Source: JARRRL01 sp037380725
GTDB lineage: Bacteria; Pseudomonadota; Gammaproteobacteria; Pseudomonadales; JANQJO01
DNA length: 10,790 bases
Direction: 5' to 3'
Assembly (NCBI GenBank): GCA_037380725.1
Contig: JARRRL010000185.1
Span: 1-10,790, forward strand
Shown here: positions 4,933-10,790 of the stretch, piece after piece
Layout: the number at the start of each line of letters is the position of its first letter
How positions within the stretch are numbered: position 1 is the stretch's first letter
The notes under the pieces: generated by a model
The model's database searches: none
Told to the model about the DNA's origin: nothing
What the model saw: the letters and a program-made list of their open reading frames with translations, nothing else
Program-made: the position numbers and the translations under genes

Positions 4933-7548
4933 ATGACAGAGTTATTTCAACTTGGTGTTTCCGCTTTGACGGCAAATCAAGCGTCATTGGTGACCACCGG
5001 CCATAATATTGCAAACGCGGATACGGAAGGGTATAGCCGTCAAGAAGCCCTGAAAGCCACGACGGCGGCGCAAAGAACCGCTTCGGGTTTCTTAGGCAGT
5101 GGGGTCACTTTGGAGGGCGTACGTCGTGTGTACGACGAATTTTTGACCCGCGAATTACAAACCACCGCGTCGGGATTTCATCAATTTGACATTATTTCGG
5201 AAAACGCTAAACAGTTGGATAACCTGTTGGGGGATGAGTCGACGTCTTTAGCACCCAGTTTGCAACGTTTTTTTGCCGGCTTGCAGGATGTGGCCAATAA
5301 TCCGGCTTCGTCGGCAGCGCGTCAAATGTTGCTCAGTGAAGCGTCCTTGCTTGAAAATCGTTTTGATCAGGCACAAAATCGTTTGAGCGAGCAAAATGAA
5401 GCCATCAATACGCAATTGGAGAGTTTGACGACGGAGTTGAACACCTTAGCAGCGGGGATTGCTGATTTAAATGGACGCATCGCGGGTAATGCTGCCGGCA
5501 CAACGGCATCATTACCCAATGATTTATTGGATAAGCGTGATCAATTGGTGTTGCGCATTGCTGAAATTGTTCAGGTTGAAACGGTTGAGGCACCCGATCG
5601 AACCCTCAGTGTGTTTATTGGGAAAGGGCAGGGGCTTGTGGTTGGCAATCGCTCTTTTGGGGTCAGCGCCGAACCCAGTGAAGCCGATCCGACACGGAAT
5701 GCCGTTATTTTTAAACAAGGTTCTGCCAATTTAGATGTGACGCAGTCCTTGGTCAGCGGTCGACTCGGTGGTTTGTTGTCGTTTCGAGACACCATTTTGG
5801 ATGACGCGTACAATCAGTTGGGTTTGGTGGCTTTGGGTTTGAATTACGCCATAAATGAGCAACATCAGCGTGGCATGGATTTAGATAATGAAACGGGTAA
5901 TAATTTTTTTGAGGCCGTCAACAGCACCACGCGAATGCGAGCACGAGCCATCAGCGATCCGGATAATGCGGGCGTAGCGGATCGGGTTGTTGAGGTGGAA
6001 ATAGCGGACATGTCGGCGATCACCACCAGTGATTATGTACTTGAATTGTCGTCAAGCAGCACACGACAATACACCGTGACGCGTCAATCGGATCGGAGCG
6101 TCGTTGCGCAAGGTACATTTTCTGGCAGTTTTCCATCGGAAGTGGAAGCCGATGGTATGATCGTGCGTTTGGTCTCGGGTTCGTTTGCCGCTGGAGATCG
6201 TTTTACGCTTCAACCGACGCGCAACGAAAGTCGCGCCTTAAGCGTGAGCATCACCAATGTACGCGATTTGGCTTTGGCGCAACCCATTCGCACGCTAGCC
6301 AGTGAAGGCAATCGTGGTTCAGGTGGTATTTCTCAAGGTACGGTGCTGGATACACGCACCCAGGCATTTACGAGTGATGGTTCCGATCTAAACCCGCCTG
6401 TGTTGATTCGATTTACCGGTCCTCGAACCTATGATGTGTTGGATAATTCCGTACCGGGATCCCCCGTGGATTTGGTTCCACCGATTAAAAATCGTGTGTA
6501 TGTGCCTGGTGTGGATAATTTTGTCTTCAGTGAAAACGAAGGCGAAACGGTGGTGTCGTTCAACAGCAGTGCGATTGGGGTGGGCGTTAATTCCTCGGGC
6601 ACCAATGGTTATTCGGCTGAAACCCTGACCTTTGCTACGATCGATCCGGACACGGGAGCGCTCAGTCGGCAAGTGCTCAGTACTGCCGCAAATGATTCAG
6701 CAGAAAGTATCGCGTCGGCGGTTGATTTGCTCTCGGGCGTTTCCGCCACCGCGACTAATCAGGTTGTACTGTCGGATATTCGCAGTGTTTCTCCATTGAG
6801 CTTGACGTTCAACGGACAAGTTTTGCTTGGCAGTGATCCGGATACCTTATCCGATAGCATTAACAACAACGCTACGCTCACCCAGCAAGGCATCAGTGCA
6901 TCGAGTGATGGTTCTCAAGTCACAATACGGTCCAGCCAAGGGGGCGATTTTCATTTTCAAGTGGGCGGTGCGGCAGCAGGCGATCGCGTTACGTTCACGG
7001 GTTTGGCGGGCAGTGCGACGACGGTGACGGCCAGCGATGCGTTGCCGGACGTGACGTTTGGTGGCACCGTGCAAGTGGTGATGGACGAAGGGGTGTCGGT
7101 TTCTGGATTGAATAATTTGGTGCCAGTGATTCCGACGGCGGTGTCGACATTTCGTGGATATCAAGTGGCGTTGTCGGGGAATCCCGCAGAAGGAGATGAA
7201 TTTGCTGTTGAGTTTAATACCGGTGGATTTGCGGATAATCGCAACGCTTTAGAAATGGCGAACATTCAAATTCGTCCGCTGTTGCTTCAGGGCAGCAGCA
7301 CCTTGCAGGATGTGTATTCCAACTTGGTGAATGGGGTGGGGACGCGGACACAAGAGAGTGCGGTGAGTCGCGAAGCGGCGGAAGTGTTGTTTGATCGTGC
7401 TAAAAACGAACGTTCGGAAAAATCGGGTGTGAATTTGGACGAAGAAGCGGCACGGTTGATTGAATTTGAATTGGCTTATAACGCGGCAGCACAGTTAATC
7501 ACTGTAGCGCGCAGCTTGTTTGATACCTTGTTGGCCGCCGCGCAATAG
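4933..7548 (+). CDS. flgK: Flagellar hook-associated protein 1 FlgK (enlarged)
   Basis: FlgK is the first junction protein between hook and filament, exported by the flagellar type III apparatus. The N-terminal D0/D1 region is canonical: LFQLGVSALTANQASLVTTG, HNIANADTEGYSRQ, GVRRVYDEFLTRELQ, and onward to MLLSEASLLENRFDQAQNRL. The C-terminal end is canonical too (GVNLDEEAARLIEFELAYNA to about residue 871). At 871 residues it is much longer than the roughly 550 of enteric FlgK and longer than the usual 650-700 of Pseudomonas type. The extra length is a chain of beta-rich modules: a 'DYVLEL...GDRFTLQPTRN' module (about 363-436), two flagellin-IN-like units (about 565-618 and 621-680), and a second short 'VALSGNPAEGDEF' copy (about 743-757). 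AGGA at 4920-4923 supports ATG 4933. Modules would face outward at the junction (inference). Confidence 0.95.
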   Translation: MTELFQLGVSALTANQASLVTTGHNIANADTEGYSRQEALKATTAAQRTASGFLGSGVTLEGVRRVYDEFLTRELQTTASGFHQFDIISENAKQLDNLLGDESTSLAPSLQRFFAGLQDVANNPASSAARQMLLSEASLLENRFDQAQNRLSEQNEAINTQLESLTTELNTLAAGIADLNGRIAGNAAGTTASLPNDLLDKRDQLVLRIAEIVQVETVEAPDRTLSVFIGKGQGLVVGNRSFGVSAEPSEADPTRNAVIFKQGSANLDVTQSLVSGRLGGLLSFRDTILDDAYNQLGLVALGLNYAINEQHQRGMDLDNETGNNFFEAVNSTTRMRARAISDPDNAGVADRVVEVEIADMSAITTSDYVLELSSSSTRQYTVTRQSDRSVVAQGTFSGSFPSEVEADGMIVRLVSGSFAAGDRFTLQPTRNESRALSVSITNVRDLALAQPIRTLASEGNRGSGGISQGTVLDTRTQAFTSDGSDLNPPVLIRFTGPRTYDVLDNSVPGSPVDLVPPIKNRVYVPGVDNFVFSENEGETVVSFNSSAIGVGVNSSGTNGYSAETLTFATIDPDTGALSRQVLSTAANDSAESIASAVDLLSGVSATATNQVVLSDIRSVSPLSLTFNGQVLLGSDPDTLSDSINNNATLTQQGISASSDGSQVTIRSSQGGDFHFQVGGAAAGDRVTFTGLAGSATTVTASDALPDVTFGGTVQVVMDEGVSVSGLNNLVPVIPTAVSTFRGYQVALSGNPAEGDEFAVEFNTGGFADNRNALEMANIQIRPLLLQGSSTLQDVYSNLVNGVGTRTQESAVSREAAEVLFDRAKNERSEKSGVNLDEEAARLIEFELAYNAAAQLITVARSLFDTLLAAAQ

Positions 7549-7574
7549 GCTGTGTGAAGCAGTGAGGATTTATC

Positions 7575-9725
7575 ATGCGTATATCCACTGAACAGTTTTT
7601 TGAGGGTGCTCTGAAAAATATCCAGAAAGGCACGAGTGAACTGGGTATTACCCAAAAACAAATTTCGACGGGTATTCGTATTCTGACAACGTCTGACGAT
7701 CCAGTGGCCAGCGCGAAAGTATCTCAATTGCAAGAACGTGTGGCGTTGATGGATCAGTATCAATCCAATGTGGACGTGGCGACCAGCATGAACGAGCTCT
7801 CCGAGACGGTGCTGGGTGGCATTACGAGTTCGTTGCAGCGAGTGCGGGATTTGACCTTGCAGGCCAACAGTGGCGCTTTGTCGGATGAAGACCGGCAAAT
7901 ACAGATTTCTAGTTCAACACAAGTGAAAATATCCGACTCCGGGAAAGATCTGTTCCTGGATATTCCTTCGACCAACCCCACCATTTCGACGCGTGCGGCA
8001 TCGCATAACAGCGCGTCGCCTGGATCGAGTATTTCAGTGGGGACGGTGCTGGATCCGGTGGCGTTTGAGGCGGTATACCCAGAAGATTTTGTTATTGAAT
8101 TCAATGATCCAGAACTGAATCAAAATCGGCGTACTTTTTCGGTCACGCGCGCGAGTGATGGCCGCCCGGTTTTGGGCACGGACCCGCCGGGTTATTTGGT
8201 GAATGTGCCTTTCGAAGCCGGTTCGCCCATTGCATTCAATGGCGTGGAAGTGGCGATTGTAGGGGAACCGCAATACGGCGATCGTTTTATTGTGGAAAGC
8301 ACCTCGACGGCCAGTGTGTTGAATATGGTTCATCGTTTTGCGGAGGTGTTGGAAACGTTAACCGCTGACAACGTAACGTTACCGGAGCGTATTGATTTAA
8401 TCGGGCGCGCCACACCGGGCAAATCAAACGTGAACACAGCGGGTAATTACGTAGCGGCACAAGATATTACGGTTACCGCGCCGGATAATTCGTTGCAAAC
8501 CTTGCACGTTGCGGCGAACACGTCCTCGGCGCAAATCGCCACTGCGCTGAATGGTCTGGCGGGCGTGTCCGCGTCCGCTTCGTCCACCGAGGCGACATTG
8601 GATTTCAGTTCTACTGCTTTGGTGGAAAACGAAACGGTCCGTTTCACCTTGAATGGCGCTTTGGTGTCAGCGACCGTTGGGGCCACGCCTGCCGCAACGT
8701 ATGCCAATATTGATGCGGCAATTACGGTGGCATTGGGTGGCTTGCCGACGCTCAGCAGCATCAACAATGGTGATGGTACTTTTTCGTTGAGCGACAGCGC
8801 AGGCAACGACATAGCGATTGAAGATTTTCAAGTTACGGATTTACCTTCGGTTACGCTGGATGTGTTGGGAGGTTTTAACGCGGGCGACGCGATCAGTTTT
8901 GATTTGGTGGGTTCAGCGGGTGAGAACATACCGGTCAATTACACGGTTGTGACGGGAACGATCGATGAATTTCTGGCGGCCTTGCAAACTGACATTAGCG
9001 CAGCGGGTGTGGCGGCTTCGTTTAATATTACACAGCCCGGTGGTGCAGGTTCGGCTATTTCCGTTCAATATTTGGGAGACACCAACGGTAGCTCGACCTT
9101 AGCGGTGCAAAATTTTACCGATGGCGCGGCAAACAATGCCCAAATATCAATTGCTTCAGCTGTTGGCACGCGAACGCTCAATCAGAGCGATGGCTCGGTG
9201 GTTGCTCTGTTGGCACCGGGCGTGGACTACACCATAGAAGCCATTGAAAATCGCGCCACCATGCAGTTTCAAGGCGCTTTGGGGGATCCGGTAACCTTGG
9301 TCGAAGGGCTCGGCGATTCGTCGGCAGTGGCGGCGCGCTTGAACCTGTCGTTGCAAGATGGTTATCAGATTGAATCGAATGTGGTTTCGGGGAATGGGGG
9401 CCTTATCAATAATCCACCGGACTTGGAAGAAGTGGTGCGCAATCGCTTTGCCGAAGCCGTTGATACGTTTCTGGAGGATTTAGATAGCGCCTTGGATGGG
9501 GTGACGCAGGCTCGCGCTGATATGGGGGCGCGCTTGAATACATTAGTGAATATCAAAGATTCCAATGCGGGCACTTTGGTGGAGTTGCAATCTTTTCTAT
9601 CGGATCTGCGTGATTTGGACTACACCGAAGCAGTATCCCGTCTTAATTTGCAAACGTTTATTGTCGAAGCGGCGCAGCAAAGTTTCGTGCGCATCACGCA
9701 GCTTAGTCTCTTTCGTTTGTTGTGA
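7575..9725 (+). CDS. flgL: Flagellar hook-associated protein 3 FlgL (enlarged, core block missing)
   Basis: FlgL is the second hook-filament junction protein, stacked on FlgK. The N-terminal D0/D1 helices are canonical: MRISTEQFFEGALKNIQKG, QISTGIRILTTSDDPVASAK, RVRDLTLQANSGALSDEDRQ. The C-terminal helices are also typical (AVDTFLEDLDSALDGVTQAR to QSFVRITQLSLFRLL, about 612-716). Directly after DEDRQ (108) the sequence jumps to IQISSSTQVKISDSGKDLF; the usual helix and the 'LANT-D-NG-YLF-GY' motif of the family are absent, roughly 50 residues with frame kept. The middle is greatly expanded with a 'DFVIEF...YGDRFIVEST' module (about 171-247) also seen in FlgK, and at least three flagellin-IN-like beta units (about 297-350, 355-425, 436-510). 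At 716 residues it is over twice enteric FlgL. GTGAGGA at 7561-7567 serves ATG 7575; spacing from flgK is 26 bp, the same operon. Confidence 0.93.
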   Translation: MRISTEQFFEGALKNIQKGTSELGITQKQISTGIRILTTSDDPVASAKVSQLQERVALMDQYQSNVDVATSMNELSETVLGGITSSLQRVRDLTLQANSGALSDEDRQIQISSSTQVKISDSGKDLFLDIPSTNPTISTRAASHNSASPGSSISVGTVLDPVAFEAVYPEDFVIEFNDPELNQNRRTFSVTRASDGRPVLGTDPPGYLVNVPFEAGSPIAFNGVEVAIVGEPQYGDRFIVESTSTASVLNMVHRFAEVLETLTADNVTLPERIDLIGRATPGKSNVNTAGNYVAAQDITVTAPDNSLQTLHVAANTSSAQIATALNGLAGVSASASSTEATLDFSSTALVENETVRFTLNGALVSATVGATPAATYANIDAAITVALGGLPTLSSINNGDGTFSLSDSAGNDIAIEDFQVTDLPSVTLDVLGGFNAGDAISFDLVGSAGENIPVNYTVVTGTIDEFLAALQTDISAAGVAASFNITQPGGAGSAISVQYLGDTNGSSTLAVQNFTDGAANNAQISIASAVGTRTLNQSDGSVVALLAPGVDYTIEAIENRATMQFQGALGDPVTLVEGLGDSSAVAARLNLSLQDGYQIESNVVSGNGGLINNPPDLEEVVRNRFAEAVDTFLEDLDSALDGVTQARADMGARLNTLVNIKDSNAGTLVELQSFLSDLRDLDYTEAVSRLNLQTFIVEAAQQSFVRITQLSLFRLL

Positions 9726-9759
9726 TGCGGTTTTAGATCAATTTTGAATAACTTAAACC

Positions 9760-9786
9760 TAAATATCTGGTGTGCTTGGACGATAA
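9760..9786 (+). promoter_or_regulatory. Sigma-28 (FliA) type flagellar promoter
   Basis: TAAATATC (9760-9767), then 11 bases, then GACGATAA (9779-9786). This follows the sigma-28 pattern TAAAGTTT-N11-GCCGATAA with exact spacing: TAAA is perfect and the -10 element has seven of eight bases. It lies 35 bp after the flgL stop, the usual place of a flagellin promoter, but the next gene is fliS, 178 bp further on. Transcription would begin near 9793, giving a long untranslated leader. Chance occurrence is possible but the location favours a real site. Confidence 0.6.
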
Positions 9787-9852
9787 CCTTTGTATTGTAG
9801 GATGAAATTTGTAAGGTGAAGCAGCTTGTAGGACGAAGCATTTACGTGCCGA

Positions 9853-9882
9853 ACAATGGGATTGCGGACAGTGGGATTGCGG
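9853..9882. repeat. 15-bp direct duplication in the fliS leader
   Basis: ACAATGGGATTGCGG (9853-9867) is followed at once by ACAGTGGGATTGCGG (9868-9882), one base different. Just upstream, TTGTA(A/G)G-(A/G)-GAA-like words occur at about 9795, 9809 and 9826 with irregular spacing. The region lies between the sigma-28-type promoter and fliS and shows no convincing coding frame; recent slippage duplication is the simplest cause. Confidence 0.8.
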
Positions 9883-9964
9883 AACGAGGCGATACCGCGT
9901 GTAGCAGTGATGATGATTCGGTGCGTTCAAGCACTAACACAGCATATAAAAGGGCCGAAAGAGC

Positions 9965-10363
9965 ATGATTAATTCGAATCGAGCAGCACGTGTTTATTCC
10001 GGTATGGGCCAGCAAGGTCTTGTGGAAGATGCGAATTCACACCGACTGATCACGATGTTGTTTGATGGCGCTTTGGATCGCCTGGCGGCGGCGCGAGGCG
10101 CTATGGAACGGCGTGAAATTATTAGCAAAGGGCAGCTCATCAGCAAAGTGATTACCATCGTGGATGGTTTACGGGCGCATCTTGATATGGATAAAGGAGG
10201 GGTGGTTGCACAGAATTTGCGTGATTTATACGATTACATGGAACGTAAATTGTTCGAAGCGAATGCCAACAATGCACCGGAAATGTTAGAGGAAGTGTCG
10301 TCGTTAATTCGCACATTGCGTTCGGGGTGGGTGGAAATTGAGGATGAAGTAACGCGATCATAG
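9965..10363 (+). CDS. fliS: Flagellar export chaperone FliS
   Basis: FliS is a small four-helix cytoplasmic chaperone that holds flagellin monomers unfolded for export and blocks early polymerisation. The 132 residues carry the family pattern: a YSGMGQQGLVEDANSHRLIT start (family Y-x-Q...V..AS/N-P-H-x-L-I), MLFDGALDRLAAAR, KGQLISKVITIVDGLRAHLD, VAQNLRDLYDYMERKLFEAN and EEVSSLIRTLRSGW. Length is normal (about 125-136). ATG 9965 is the only start that preserves the N-terminal helix; the Shine-Dalgarno is poor (GAAAGAG, 9957-9963). In many polar flagellates fliS follows fliC, flaG and fliD; here it follows flgL by 239 bp, and the window shows neither flagellin nor cap gene. It is followed 38 bp later by a FliT-like gene, as is usual. 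Confidence 0.93.
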   Translation: MINSNRAARVYSGMGQQGLVEDANSHRLITMLFDGALDRLAAARGAMERREIISKGQLISKVITIVDGLRAHLDMDKGGVVAQNLRDLYDYMERKLFEANANNAPEMLEEVSSLIRTLRSGWVEIEDEVTRS

Positions 10364-10401
10364 TTTTTTCAAGTTGTTTTCAATCTTGTTGGAGTTATTC
10401 T

Positions 10402-10790
10402 GTGGCCCTGCACACTGCTTCGCATTCGCTGACTGTCAGGTCGAATGCTGATACCACAACAAACAGCAAAAATACAGTGACGACTTTGACCGAAGTGAGC
10501 GAAGCGTTAATAGGAATTATTACCCAAATGTCGTCTTTAGCGGAAGCGGGGGATTGGAAACCGTTTTGGAGCTTAGATGAACAACGACATGCGCTGTGCG
10601 AAGGATTGCGGTGCTTGAGTTCAGATTCCGACAGCGTGTTAAAAAATCGAGATAAATTGACACTATTGTTGGAAAAAAACACAGCCTTGCAAGAACAAAT
10701 TGAAGTGCATCGACAGGCAGCTCAGCACGAATTGTTGCGCCAGCGGCAGCAGCGGCGTGTCGGCTTTGGTGGTCTTCGGTGGCATTCGGT
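10402..10790 (+). CDS. FliT-like flagellar chaperone (3' partial)
   Basis: A frame from GTG 10402 stays open to the window edge (129 codons plus two bases). GGAG at 10391-10394 lies seven bases upstream. After a polar, Thr/Ser/Asn-rich N-terminus of about 30 residues comes a helical region with EALIGIITQMSSLAEAGDW, FWSLDEQRHALCEGL and a long Gln/Glu/Leu-rich helix LLLEKNTALQEQIEVHRQAA. This matches FliT-like proteins: short helical bundles with a W-x3-x-L-x2-x-R pattern after the first helix, encoded next to fliS, which bind FliD and sometimes regulate flagellar expression. The visible end, RQRQQRRVGFGGLRWHSV, is basic and aromatic and unlike the helix before it; it may be a real tail, or a frameshift just before the normal stop. 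Family call rests on position and helix pattern rather than a strong motif. Confidence 0.66.
   Translation, partial: MALHTASHSLTVRSNADTTTNSKNTVTTLTEVSEALIGIITQMSSLAEAGDWKPFWSLDEQRHALCEGLRCLSSDSDSVLKNRDKLTLLLEKNTALQEQIEVHRQAAQHELLRQRQQRRVGFGGLRWHS

Noticed and set aside
9733..9930. Small minus-strand gene between flgL and fliS
   Set aside because: The frame crosses the 15-bp duplication, giving a repeated PQSHC peptide, and has no recognisable domain.
10152..10682. Minus-strand frames opposite fliS and the FliT-like gene
   Set aside because: Both are antisense to well-supported + strand flagellar genes and show no domain.

Overview
The window looks like chromosomal DNA from a motile gammaproteobacterium, probably of the marine or Pseudomonas/Oceanospirillales kind. 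This rests on the protein style (RmuC, a FlgJ with both rod-binding and muramidase domains, FlgK/FlgL with Pseudomonas-like inserted modules, FliS) and on sigma-54-like and sigma-28-like promoters, the control scheme usual for polar flagella. No species assignment is possible from sequence reading alone.

Layout. 1-1290: a partial gene tail I do not recognise, a SRPBCC/START-like protein and an EVE-domain (UPF0310-like) protein, all on +. 1290-2168: an 879-base accessory stretch with no intact gene. It holds a 12-bp perfect hairpin, a frameshifted lipoprotein pseudogene on the minus strand (1402-1750), a second possible lipoprotein remnant upstream of it (about 1780-2013), and an AT-rich leader to rmuC in which I see no convincing promoter. 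2169-3569: rmuC, open and in frame but lacking the central conserved block of the family. 3570-3770: intergenic, with four 15-bp tandem repeats followed by a well-spaced sigma-54-type promoter. 3771-9725: flgJ-flgK-flgL, tightly spaced (22 and 26 bp gaps), a probable operon. 9726-9964: intergenic, with a sigma-28-type promoter and a 15-bp duplication. 9965-10790: fliS and a FliT-like gene cut by the window end.

How it fits together. FlgJ digests peptidoglycan and caps the growing rod. FlgK and FlgL form the hook-filament junction. FliS is the flagellin export chaperone and FliT-like proteins are usually chaperones of the filament cap FliD. The flagellin (fliC), flaG and fliD genes that often lie between flgL and fliS are absent, and flgJ does not follow flgI but rmuC.

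The most notable feature is a theme of loss. RmuC and FlgL each lack a conserved core block of roughly 50 residues with the frame preserved, the fliC-flaG-fliD block is missing at a junction that still carries a flagellin-type promoter, and at least one lipoprotein gene is frameshifted. Either this lineage is deletion-prone or the assembly has collapsed segments; read mapping would separate the two. I found no defence system, CRISPR array, transposase, tRNA or rRNA.
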